Assembly (NCBI GenBank): GCA_049115935.1
Contig: JAGDZK010000029.1
Coordinates: 1 to 36,129 of the forward strand
Direction: 5' to 3'
DNA: 36,129 nt
DNA from: Bermanella sp049115935
GTDB lineage: Bacteria > Pseudomonadota > Gammaproteobacteria > Pseudomonadales > Oceanobacteraceae
Of the stretch, positions 8,305 through 16,233 are shown one piece after another (position 1 is the stretch's first letter; every line of letters starts with the position of its first letter). Position numbers and translations under genes: made by a program. The notes beneath the pieces are model-generated. The model was not told the origin of the DNA and ran no database searches. It saw nothing but the letters and a program-made list of their open reading frames with translations.

Positions 8305-9499
8305 AATTTTTCTGTAGGCTTAATACTTTGTTTACGTAATCCCGGGTCTCTGAACTGGGCATTTGTCTTACAAGCTTTCTTAAAACATCATTTGGATGCA
8401 TACGGTTAATTTTATTAACAGAACCGCTGATACTTGATTGTCCTGTTAAGGTGCGCATAACGCTACTAGTACCTGCGTTGTAAGCGGCAATAGCGCAATA
8501 AAGACGAGACTTTGGATTTTCGATATCACGTAAATACCGATAATATAAAATGTGTAGATACGCAGAACCTACTTGAACATTTTTTCTTGGGTTATACAGA
8601 TAGCTGGGTGAGAGAACTCGACTTTTATTGAAAAGCATATGTGTCGCATCTTTACCCGCTGAGTGTGGCACAATTTGCATTAACCCGAATGCAGGAATTT
8701 GAGAGCGCGCTAACGGGTTAAATGAACTTTCAGCATGAATGATGGCAAAGATCAGTGATGGTGGTAAGTTGTAGCTTTGTGCATAATCATAAATGAATGA
8801 CTTATAGCGCTTTGCTTTCATGCGCATGCGCTTTTCAGGTAATGAAATAATGTAGGTTGTGCGATCATTAAATGCAAACGAGAGGTTCAACGAAGCAACG
8901 GCAGGGTAACGTATATATGCCGATTTTGTCAGTTTTTTAGCCATGCGCTCAATGGCTTTGATGCTGGGACGTTCATCTTTAAATAGTTCGGATAATAATA
9001 AATCGCGGCCTAATCCTCCTAGATCATGTGCATATCGAATGCCCGATAGTGACTCCATTTTTACATTAATAGGGTCTTTTTTTATGGCCGTTTCTAAATC
9101 AGTACCGAGTAATTGAATAATGGTATTGTTTAGATTCTTTTGCATCTGGCGATAATTGAGTACCTTTCCTGTATGGATGCTGGGCATAGTGATTTGGATT
9201 TCATTTGCTTTAAAATCAATAGCACTTTTTTTCTGAAAGTCATCACTGTATAAAACCAGTCGCGTTTTACTACTGATCTCAGCATCAGGCCAGTAAGCTC
9301 TTAACTCCGAGCGATAGGCTTTCATTGCTTGTTTGAAGTGGGATGTAAGCTGCTGTTCGGTTAAACGAGTATCGGAAGCCTGTGAGTCATTATTGCCTTG
9401 AGGCTTTTGATAACCTTTAGGAATAACTTGAATGGCGGAGCTATTAGCCGACGGTACTAGAAACAAGCTAATTAGAATAAAAGGTAAATAAAGTTTCAT
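8291..9499 (-). CDS. Lytic murein transglycosylase, MltC-like
   Basis: Cleaves the peptidoglycan glycan chain non-hydrolytically, leaving 1,6-anhydro-muramic ends. The 402-residue protein has a signal peptide (about 1-21). An N-terminal region resembles the MltC-specific domain (DUF3393), and the goose-lysozyme-like SLT domain (about 235-395) has catalytic Glu257 in IIHAESSFNPLA, then GLMQIVPHSAGKD, AIAAYNAGTSSVMR and the closing PSSETRDYVNKV. E. coli MltC is an outer-membrane lipoprotein; here the signal lacks a cysteine (SANSSA), so the enzyme is probably soluble in the periplasm. It precedes and overlaps a lipoprotein gene that may supply an anchor. Family assignment is firm; the exact Mlt class is by similarity to E. 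coli MltC. Confidence 0.9.
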   Translation of the reverse strand: MKLYLPFILISLFLVPSANSSAIQVIPKGYQKPQGNNDSQASDTRLTEQQLTSHFKQAMKAYRSELRAYWPDAEISSKTRLVLYSDDFQKKSAIDFKANEIQITMPSIHTGKVLNYRQMQKNLNNTIIQLLGTDLETAIKKDPINVKMESLSGIRYAHDLGGLGRDLLLSELFKDERPSIKAIERMAKKLTKSAYIRYPAVASLNLSFAFNDRTTYIISLPEKRMRMKAKRYKSFIYDYAQSYNLPPSLIFAIIHAESSFNPLARSQIPAFGLMQIVPHSAGKDATHMLFNKSRVLSPSYLYNPRKNVQVGSAYLHILYYRYLRDIENPKSRLYCAIAAYNAGTSSVMRTLTGQSSISGSVNKINRMHPNDVLRKLVRQMPSSETRDYVNKVLSLQKNYGQL

Positions 9500-9636
9500 A
9501 TTTTAACGACTCAATTAGTTATCTTATAAAGCTAGATAGAATGCTGCTTGTAAGCAAAAAAAAAGCTTGCTTGTGAGTAAAAGATATAAAGATCATCGTC
9601 ATCGTTGTGAATCAGTTGACGTTTTCAGGTGAACAA

Positions 9637-10890
9637 TTAATGACTATGTTCGATACTGTATCTTTTAAGTAACGTTCGGTAATCGTTACTCTTTAAATAT
9701 ATTTTCAAGTAACGATTAAAGTCCTTTATAACTTCTTGTACTGCTGGGTGTTGTTTGATCATACTAATGTGCAGAGGTTTAACTTCTAAGCTGGTAGTGG
9801 TTACTTGCAAACTGTTTTTAAGTGCTGGGGTTTGCTCTAAATAATACTTAGCGACATTTTGATCTAATAACGAAAAGTCTAGGTCTTTAGCCGCAATCAT
9901 TCTAAATAGCCCATTGTATTGTTTGAAATAACGTCTATTAGGATACTGTTGGACCTTCGGGCTATACGCGTAATCGTTCATTAAGCCCAGGGACAAAGAT
10001 TGACTGAGTGCTTCATCTAAATTGTTTAATTGAAAGCTCGATTCTTTGTGTTTGATTCCCACCAATTGATTATTGAAATAAGCATCGCTGAAATCTAAGT
10101 ATTGTTCCCTTTTAGTGCTTTTCCACGCAGCGACACTTAAGTCAAATTCACCTTGCTTCATGCCTTTCATGACCCGCTTCCATGGTGCAAATACCATATT
10201 CACTTCATAGCCCGCACGAACAAGTACGGCACTTACTATTTCAACGCTTAGTCCTTGTCCGGGCAGGCTACGTGCTATAAATGGAGGCCATTGTGTCCCA
10301 GCAATGGTTAAGTGTTTAATCACAACAGGGTACTGCTGGCATAATTGAGCTAGCGTTTTATTGAGTCCTTGATTGCTAATTTTTACGGCATAATCATCTT
10401 TGAAGTTTTTGAGTAAGCTAATACCTAAATAAGCGGCATCATAAATGAGCCATTTACCATTAATGCGATGTAAACGAATGGTAAATTGACGGGTTTCATT
10501 CGATCGCATCAGCGAAATAGCAACGGCCGCTTTGGTTTGGTTGTTGTTAAACTCTTGATTAAGAACCTTCCATGAGGTTGGTTGCCAGTCAAATAAAGCT
10601 TGAGCTTGGGTTGCTCTAAATTGGCGCTTGAAACACTCAAGAAACCGTTGCTTCTGATCGATACTAGCCCGCTTCCAATGGCGGCCTAATATGAGCTGGC
10701 TCATGTTTAAAATATCGATTTGAGGGCTGATATGGGTGGAAATTAAGTTTTGGTAATCATTAAAACTCTGCTCAGATATATGTTGAATATCCGCAAACAT
10801 GCTGTCTAGAGTATGGGTGATTTGAATATCTGGGTTGCTTTGGGCGCTTAGTGAAAGCAGCAACAAAATAATAGCGCTGATCTTGCCCAT
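9637..10890 (-). CDS. MlaC-like domain fused to a family 3 solute-binding domain
   Basis: An exported 417-residue protein with two distinct parts. After a signal peptide (about 1-18), residues about 25-190 look like MlaC/Ttg2D, the periplasmic phospholipid carrier: LNMSQLILGRHWKRASIDQKQRFLECFKRQF, then RQFTIRLHRINGKWLIYDAAYLGISLLKNFKDDYA. Residues about 192-415 look like SBP_bac_3 of the polar amino-acid type: IAGTQWPPFIARSLPGQGLSVEIV, FAPWKRVMKGMKQGEFDLSVAAWKSTKREQYLDFSDAYF and a C-terminal FNRYLKIYLKSNDY. No mla transport genes and no ABC permease are nearby. I know of no described protein with this order, so function is open: lipid or amphiphile binding are guesses. The frame is continuous with no sign of a join artefact. 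Confidence 0.85.
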   Translation of the reverse strand: MGKISAIILLLLSLSAQSNPDIQITHTLDSMFADIQHISEQSFNDYQNLISTHISPQIDILNMSQLILGRHWKRASIDQKQRFLECFKRQFRATQAQALFDWQPTSWKVLNQEFNNNQTKAAVAISLMRSNETRQFTIRLHRINGKWLIYDAAYLGISLLKNFKDDYAVKISNQGLNKTLAQLCQQYPVVIKHLTIAGTQWPPFIARSLPGQGLSVEIVSAVLVRAGYEVNMVFAPWKRVMKGMKQGEFDLSVAAWKSTKREQYLDFSDAYFNNQLVGIKHKESSFQLNNLDEALSQSLSLGLMNDYAYSPKVQQYPNRRYFKQYNGLFRMIAAKDLDFSLLDQNVAKYYLEQTPALKNSLQVTTTSLEVKPLHISMIKQHPAVQEVIKDFNRYLKIYLKSNDYRTLLKRYSIEHSH

Positions 10891-10985
10891 GCAACCCTTA
10901 ATCCTAAGTATTTCCTGTTGTATTAAAGATAGCAGAGCTTATGGAGTTCGCAGGTGCGAGTGTCAATTTAAGTGTTATTTTCTGC

Positions 10986-11348
10986 CTAACGACATGAGGG
11001 GCCTTGCTGACACTGTGAGTCAATCATAAGGGTTACAAAATCATTCATTAATACCGCACGGCTTTTAAGGCTGTCGTGATACATGGCCATGTTTGGATAT
11101 TGGCTCTCAGGAGTGGCCACATAGTCTTGCAAAAGGGCGAAAGCATGCTTAAACAACACTCTTTGCTTTTTTTGATTTTGCGCTTGTGCTTGGGCAGATA
11201 AATCAGGGTACTGCTTGATTAATTTTTGTAAAGCAATCTTATCTTTTAGTAATAACAGCAAGCTATCGCTGTGACCAGTATGATCTTGATCCGCCATGCT
11301 TACTGTTGTTATCAGTAGCCACAATATAAACAAGATGGGTTTAATCAT
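10986..11348 (-). CDS. Small secreted hypothetical protein
   Basis: A 120-residue protein with a signal peptide (about 1-19, cleavage after SMA), a His-rich start to the mature chain (DQDHTGHSD), then mostly helical sequence with a Lys/Gln-rich middle. Two cysteines near the end (CQQGPSC) could form a disulfide. I do not recognise a family. The ATG lies within the last 8 bases of the upstream DUF416 gene, so the two are translationally coupled. The histidines might bind metal; nothing further can be supported. Confidence 0.65.
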   Translation of the reverse strand: MIKPILFILWLLITTVSMADQDHTGHSDSLLLLLKDKIALQKLIKQYPDLSAQAQAQNQKKQRVLFKHAFALLQDYVATPESQYPNMAMYHDSLKSRAVLMNDFVTLMIDSQCQQGPSCR

Positions 11349-11892
11349 CCAAGCAAATCCCTATTTGACTCACACCTTGGTCTTTACTCAATGGTAATAG
11401 CTTTTTTACCATATCGGCGTGACTGGTTTGGCTGGTGAGTAATTCAAATAAAGCATTTTCAAAGTCGTGTTGTCTTAGCCATAACTCACTTTCAGTTTGT
11501 GTAATGCCTTGCATCTCAAGTACTTCAAGCAAGCGTTCGTGAGTCATAGTTTGAATGTTTTGAGCATCTAAAATACTGCTATCAAGCACCCCTTGTAGGC
11601 AGCTCTGCAGATTGACCATTGCATCCATAGCGGGGTAGACGCCAAAGTGCTCATACAAGTCAGGCTCAGGAATTAAGTCGTTAAGAGTATCAAGCTGATT
11701 CTCCATGTTCTTAAGACTAGTAAGTTGCCCACGTAGAAATTCCCACACTTTATTCAGTATTTTACGAGCTTGTTTAAAATCTTGCTCTTTATTTTCAATT
11801 TCACAGAATAATTGAAAGTTGGGCATGCTGCGTTCACATAATGAGGCGCAAAAAGCCAGTTGCTGCCAATGATTTAACGTTGAAAAATCCAT
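11341..11892 (-). CDS. DUF416 family protein (YjaG-like)
   Basis: A cytosolic all-helical protein of 183 residues in the DUF416 family, whose E. coli member is YjaG; no biochemical role is established. Family features are LAFCASLCERSMPNFQLFCE near the start, LDTLNDLIPEPDLYEHFGVYPAMDAMVNLQSCL in the middle, and a closing SQIGI. The open frame extends upstream to 12021, but the extra 43 residues are unlike the family. The ATG at 11890-11892 has a GGAG ribosome site 5 bases upstream and gives the expected beginning, so I start there. It is the first gene of a two-gene unit with the small secreted protein and is divergent from the winged-helix membrane-protein gene. Confidence 0.85.
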   Translation of the reverse strand: MDFSTLNHWQQLAFCASLCERSMPNFQLFCEIENKEQDFKQARKILNKVWEFLRGQLTSLKNMENQLDTLNDLIPEPDLYEHFGVYPAMDAMVNLQSCLQGVLDSSILDAQNIQTMTHERLLEVLEMQGITQTESELWLRQHDFENALFELLTSQTSHADMVKKLLPLSKDQGVSQIGICLDD

Positions 11893-12194
11893 ACGTACTC
11901 CATTTCTAATGAGCGTGATTATAGCCATTAAGTTCAGATATCTACAGGGATTGCTGAGTTCAATACGTGAAAACCAATTATTATTTTGGCAGTAATTGTC
12001 TACAAGAGGTGAAACACTCATAAGCTATTGTTTTTTTGCGCATTTGAAAAATCCGTCTAGGTTTATAAAAGGGATACAGGTTTAGCAGTACTGTAAGAAT
12101 CACAGTGATAGGAGAATCCCAGTCTTAGTCTTTTAAATAAAGCTAACTGGGCTGTTAAATCATTAGAGCCAGCTCTAATGGATGAGAGGTAGAA
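11893..12194. other. Intergenic region between divergent genes
   Basis: About 300 bases between the chosen DUF416 start and the membrane winged-helix gene. It must hold promoters for both directions. The minus-strand frame upstream of 11892 remains open to 12021 but is judged non-coding. The clearest element is the inverted repeat at 12161-12180, listed separately. A run of seven Ts and a TATAAA-like box near 12064 could belong to a promoter, but no pair of boxes is convincing. Confidence 0.5.
12161..12180. promoter_or_regulatory. Perfect inverted repeat upstream of the winged-helix gene
   Basis: CATTAGAGC and GCTCTAATG are exact reverse complements separated by the two bases CA. The element ends 14 bases before the start codon at 12195, just upstream of the GAGAGG ribosome site. 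Its symmetry and size fit an operator for a dimeric regulator; a short RNA hairpin in the leader is the alternative. Confidence 0.5.
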
Positions 12195-12866
12195 ATGGCT
12201 AATCATATTTTTATATTGGCAACCGTAATGCTGCTAGCAGGCATTTTTGGCGGCCTAGTGAATTATTACATGTATGGCGATCATGATCCGGATGCCACCA
12301 GTTTGCCCCGTTGCTTAGTGGTGGGGATTGGTGCCGCGTTTTTGGTGCCAGTGATTTTAGACTTGGTTAATAGCGAATTAATCCTAGAAACCCAAGGGGA
12401 CCCATCAAGATTATTAATCTTCACTGGGTTTTGCTTGATTTCATCTATTGCCAGTCGATTCTTTATTACCAATATGTCTGATCGTATTCTGGATGCAGCA
12501 CGTCATGCTAAAGAGCAGTCGGACAGTGTACATCATGATTTACGGATTATTAAAAATGAGCTTTTACCTTTAATCGACACTGAAACCGAACAGGATCTGG
12601 AGCCAGATGAAGAGCCTGCCATCATGGATTACAGTGAAGATTTAGATGTAACCAGTTCTAAAGCCTTAAAAATGTTATCCACTGGCCGATACATCTTCAG
12701 ATCACTGGCCGGTTTATGTCGGGAATCCAATAACGATGAAGCAACCATGTTGCAAACATTGAGTGTGTTGGTATCTCGCAGCTTGGCAGGGAAGGTCAGT
12801 GGTAAAAATGGTGTGCGTTGGCACATTACTGAAAAAGGGCGTCGTGTGTTGGAGAGCCAAATGTAA
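12195..12866 (+). CDS. Membrane-anchored winged-helix protein (YEATS-associated helix type)
   Basis: A 223-residue protein with three predicted membrane helices in the first 95 residues (about 5-26, 40-60 and 72-92). The signature-like LPRCLVVGIGAAFLVPVILDLVNSELI and LLIFTGFCLISSIASRFFI resemble the membrane module named after its association with bacterial YEATS domains. No YEATS domain is present. After an acidic linker (LEPDEEPAIMDYSED), residues about 155-223 look like a winged helix-turn-helix: a RYIFRSLAGLCRES helix pair, then a wing-like WHITEKGRRVLE end. It may relay a membrane signal to DNA or to a partner protein. It precedes the large VWA gene by 48 bases and is probably cotranscribed. 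The family name is from memory; the membrane plus winged-helix layout is visible in the sequence. Confidence 0.7.
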   Translation: MANHIFILATVMLLAGIFGGLVNYYMYGDHDPDATSLPRCLVVGIGAAFLVPVILDLVNSELILETQGDPSRLLIFTGFCLISSIASRFFITNMSDRILDAARHAKEQSDSVHHDLRIIKNELLPLIDTETEQDLEPDEEPAIMDYSEDLDVTSSKALKMLSTGRYIFRSLAGLCRESNNDEATMLQTLSVLVSRSLAGKVSGKNGVRWHITEKGRRVLESQM

Positions 12867-12914
12867 TTTGGTTGCCACTATGACACCAAGGACTTGTATT
12901 TAGGATAGCCGACA

Positions 12915-15608
12915 ATGATTTACCAAATTAAAAAGCCATTGATGATTGTCGGTTTTATCTTAAGTTTCGTTTTAAGCCTATCTGTTTTAGCCGTTGATGA
13001 GCCGGTTCCTGCGACACAAAATACGCAACCTCAGACTGCTCCAACGCCTACTAATCAAGCTGTTACCTCGCCTAAAAATATTGACGGGTTGAGCCTGCCA
13101 GAAAATGCTCAAAGTACGATAATACCCACGAGTAAAGCGGCTGATGTTAGGGTCATTATCGATATATCCGGTTCGATGAAACAGAACGACCCTGATAATT
13201 TACGTATACCTGCACTAAATTTAATCGTTGAAATGATTCCGGAGGGGGCAAGAGCCGGAGTTTGGACGTTTGGCCAGTGGGTTAACATGCTCATACCTCC
13301 GGCCATTGTAAACAAGCAATGGCGAGACACCGCGAAACAAAGCGCCAAAGAAATTAATTCATACGGGCTAAGAACCAATATTGGCCAAGCGATGGAGCAA
13401 GCCACATGGCAATTTGAGCGTGACGGTAAATACGAACAACATGCTATTTTATTGACCGATGGTCTGGTGGATATTGCTGGCGATAGCGACCCACAGCAGC
13501 AGGCAAAAAATACCGCTGAGCGTCAGCGAATCATTACTAAAATTTTAAAACAATATAAAGATTTGGGTGTAAAAATTCACAGCATTGGCTTGTCCAACAA
13601 TGCAGATAAAGTGTTACTTGATAAATTAGCGTTAGAAACTGATGGCACTAGTATAATTGTTAATTCTCCAGAAGAATTAGTAAAAGCGTTTTTGAAGGCA
13701 TTTGAAAAAGCAGCGCCAGAAGTGGCCGAGCAAGTACCGTTATCAAGTGATAATACCTTTGATATTGATGCAAGCGTTGAGGAATTTACCGCACTCGTCT
13801 TTCGCAAAAAAGGCACCCCTGCCTTGCAATTAACATCACCATCTGGTGCTGTAATCAGCCAAATTAAATCCATAGAAAACGCACGTTGGTTTGGTGAATC
13901 TGTTTATGATCTCGTTACTATTACTAAGCCAGAGGCGGGCACATGGAAAATAGAAGCTGAATTAGATCCTGATAATCGAGTGACCGTAGTCAGTGATTTA
14001 AAAATGGAAATAAAAAATCTACCTAATTCATTATTCCCAGGTCAGCAAGTTGACTTCGAAGTGTATTTGCATGAAGACGGCAATGTAATTAACAATCCTG
14101 ACTTCTTAAAACTAATGACGTTTGAGATGACTATGACTGCTGAATCTGGTCGTAGTGGCACCAAAGTCATTAGCGACCCAGAAAACCTGCCTGCAGATGG
14201 TCGCTATAAAGAGAGTATTTCTCGTTTATCAAAAGAGGGTCAGTACGAGCTAAAAATAGAAGTTGATGGCAAAACGTTTAAACGGATGCGCAAAGACTAT
14301 ATACAAGTTCGCCAGCCAATTGGTTTTGAAATCCGCAAAACGGAATCAGGTAAAAATCAATCATATGCTGTACGAGTCATCCCACAAGTCGCAGATGTTG
14401 AAGTTGCTAAAACAAGAGTCATAGCCAAATTAAAAGGCCCTGATCAATCCTCAATTATTCAAGCTATGCCTTGGGTGGAAGAGGGTGTTTGGGAAGCGGT
14501 TATCGCACCGGATAAAGGTCCAGGTGTATATGAAATCACCATGAATATAAAAGGCAGTCTTGGTGAGAACCAAGAGTTTCGTGTTAAACCTGACCCAATT
14601 AAATTAACGTTTCCTATACCAGCTGATTTTACCCATGAATATTTAACACAAAGTGAAGAGGCGGTTGAAACAGAAGATGTTACGGATGATAAGACAGAAG
14701 AAAAATCAACAGAAGAGGTCGCACCTGTTGCTGAAGAGGAAGAACCGCCTGCAGAAGAAGCACCAACAGAGACACCAGAAGCTGTGATGCCTAACTTAGA
14801 AGATAAAATGAAAGCACAAGAGGAAGAAGCGGTTAAAGAAGAGACTGTAGAGACTCCTGCGGAAGAAACCTCTGCTTTAGAACCTGAAGAAGTGCTGGAG
14901 CCGATACCGTATTGGTTATACGCGGCTATACCTGTTGGTGTTTTATTACTTGGGGTAGGTGGTTTCTTTGTTTACCGAAAAATCATGAAGAAAAAACTGG
15001 CGAGCACTGAAAGTGACCTGCCAAAAGAGAGTGAAGATAAACAAGATGTGGCATTGAATGATGGTTTAGACGATGAAGACTTTGATGAGGATTTTGATCT
15101 AAGCGGTGACGATGATGATGAAATGGCCATTAATATGGATAACGATGAGCCAGAAGATGTTGTTGCATCAGCGGATATTGATGACATGGAAATGGATGAG
15201 CCAGAACCGGATGTTAGTGCGCAACCGGTAGAAGATGACATTCCTGATTTTGATGAAAATTTTGATGTTGATAATAATCCGCAAGCAGATGAAAGTGCCG
15301 TTGATGAGACGGCCAGTGCGATTGATGAATTAGACAATGTGCTAGACGGTCTTACTGATGAAGATGAGGAAAATATTCCGCAACTTGATGAATCAATTGG
15401 CGAAGCACAAAGTGACCCGGATGCTGGAGACCTTGCAGCTGATGAATCAATGGCCGAATTTGATCTTTCTGATGAAAGTGATGCTCAAGCAGAGCCCGTA
15501 ACGGATGAAGAGGATGATAATTCAATCGATGCAGCGCTTGCTAATTTAGAAAGCGAATTGGATGATATCGATGTAGATGCCCTTATTGACGAAGATAAAA
15601 AAGAGTAA
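12915..15608 (+). CDS. VWA domain membrane protein with large acidic cytoplasmic tail (TIGR03503-like)
   Basis: An 897-residue membrane protein. It has a signal peptide (about 1-27), a Pro/Thr/Gln-rich linker (28-55) and a von Willebrand A domain (about 77-270) with a full MIDAS start DISGSMK (Asp83, Ser85, Ser87) and LLTDG. Beta-rich domains follow from about 280 to 560; the first resembles the TIGR03503 family (FDIDASVEEFTALVFRKKG, ARWFGESVYDLVTITKPEAGTWKIE). Next come a Glu/Pro-rich stretch (about 580-660), one membrane helix (about 665-688), a basic stop, and a roughly 200-residue tail dominated by Asp and Glu. The N-terminal part should face the periplasm and the acidic tail the cytoplasm. 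It lies between the membrane winged-helix gene and a deaminase gene, and not far from a MoxR/VWA pair; metal-dependent protein binding across the membrane is the likely theme. Confidence 0.85.
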   Translation: MIYQIKKPLMIVGFILSFVLSLSVLAVDEPVPATQNTQPQTAPTPTNQAVTSPKNIDGLSLPENAQSTIIPTSKAADVRVIIDISGSMKQNDPDNLRIPALNLIVEMIPEGARAGVWTFGQWVNMLIPPAIVNKQWRDTAKQSAKEINSYGLRTNIGQAMEQATWQFERDGKYEQHAILLTDGLVDIAGDSDPQQQAKNTAERQRIITKILKQYKDLGVKIHSIGLSNNADKVLLDKLALETDGTSIIVNSPEELVKAFLKAFEKAAPEVAEQVPLSSDNTFDIDASVEEFTALVFRKKGTPALQLTSPSGAVISQIKSIENARWFGESVYDLVTITKPEAGTWKIEAELDPDNRVTVVSDLKMEIKNLPNSLFPGQQVDFEVYLHEDGNVINNPDFLKLMTFEMTMTAESGRSGTKVISDPENLPADGRYKESISRLSKEGQYELKIEVDGKTFKRMRKDYIQVRQPIGFEIRKTESGKNQSYAVRVIPQVADVEVAKTRVIAKLKGPDQSSIIQAMPWVEEGVWEAVIAPDKGPGVYEITMNIKGSLGENQEFRVKPDPIKLTFPIPADFTHEYLTQSEEAVETEDVTDDKTEEKSTEEVAPVAEEEEPPAEEAPTETPEAVMPNLEDKMKAQEEEAVKEETVETPAEETSALEPEEVLEPIPYWLYAAIPVGVLLLGVGGFFVYRKIMKKKLASTESDLPKESEDKQDVALNDGLDDEDFDEDFDLSGDDDDEMAINMDNDEPEDVVASADIDDMEMDEPEPDVSAQPVEDDIPDFDENFDVDNNPQADESAVDETASAIDELDNVLDGLTDEDEENIPQLDESIGEAQSDPDAGDLAADESMAEFDLSDESDAQAEPVTDEEDDNSIDAALANLESELDDIDVDALIDEDKKE

Positions 15609-15610
15609 AT

Positions 15611-16048
15611 ATGGATAAATTTATGCAGGCCGCCATTGAAGAAGCCAAGCTAGGCATGCAAGAAGGCGGAATCCCTATTGGCTCTGTGCTTGTTCATAAT
15701 GGTCAAATAATCGGTCGGGGACATAACCGGCGGATTCAAAAAGGCAGTTGTGTTTTACATGGTGAAATGGATGCCTTAGAAAACGCAGGACGCCAAAGTG
15801 CCAAGGTCTATCAAGAGTCTGTGATTTACACCACGCTTAGCCCATGTTCAATGTGTTCAGGCGCCATTGCCCTATATGGCATCCCCAAAGTAGTCATTGC
15901 TGAAAATAAGACATTCATGGGTGAAGAGGCTTGGCTGGCCAGTAAAGGGGTTAAATTAGAAGTCTTACAAGATGAAACCTGTATTCAATTAATGTCAGAC
16001 TTTATCAAACAAAAGCCCGAATTATGGAATGAGGATATAGGGGTTTAG
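15611..16048 (+). CDS. Cytosine deaminase, fungal FCY1 type
   Basis: A zinc-dependent deaminase of 145 residues, closely resembling yeast cytosine deaminase (FCY1). Zinc ligands and catalytic acid are present as HGE (His50, Glu52) and PCSMC (Cys79, Cys82). Residues that hold cytosine in the yeast enzyme also have counterparts: Asn39 in GRGHNR, Ser77, Phe102, and the closing ELWNEDIG with its Trp and Asp. Bacterial cytosine deaminases known from E. coli (CodA) belong to a different, amidohydrolase fold. tRNA adenosine deaminase TadA is also related, but its C-terminus differs. The ATG comes 2 bases after the stop of the VWA gene, so the two are coupled, and a terminator follows. Expected role is pyrimidine salvage; why it sits in this operon is unclear. 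Confidence 0.88.
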   Translation: MDKFMQAAIEEAKLGMQEGGIPIGSVLVHNGQIIGRGHNRRIQKGSCVLHGEMDALENAGRQSAKVYQESVIYTTLSPCSMCSGAIALYGIPKVVIAENKTFMGEEAWLASKGVKLEVLQDETCIQLMSDFIKQKPELWNEDIGV

Positions 16049-16073
16049 TGTCTGTGTTGCGTGATTGATTGTC

Positions 16074-16101
16074 AGCCCAAGTTAAGCGCTTGGGCTTTTT
16101 T
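16074..16101 (+). terminator. Intrinsic terminator after the deaminase gene
   Basis: AGCCCAAG and CTTGGGCT form an 8-pair stem with a 7-base loop, followed by a T-rich tract. It closes the winged-helix/VWA/deaminase transcript and separates it from the MoxR pair. Confidence 0.85.
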
Positions 16102-16233
16102 ATACCTCAAATATGAACAACAACTGATCTAATTTGCTAGCCAAAGCGTAAAATCAAGCCATGTACAAGGGTGTAAAATCCCTTATCCTGAGTTACCATT
16201 CGGTGCATTAATATCGTTAAATTGAGTATAAAT

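Noticed and set aside
9546..9575. Run of nine As flanked by GCTTG-like sequences, possible minus-strand terminator of the fusion gene
   Set aside because: The flanking sequence does not fold into a stem with an acceptable loop right before the T-run on the minus strand.
11893..12021. 43-residue N-terminal extension of the DUF416 protein
   Set aside because: Unlike family members; the internal ATG at 11890-11892 has a good GGAG site and gives the expected N-terminus.
14972..15337. 121-residue Ser-rich open frame on the minus strand
   Set aside because: Antisense image of the GAT/GAA-rich acidic tail of the VWA protein; no ribosome site or recognisable domain.
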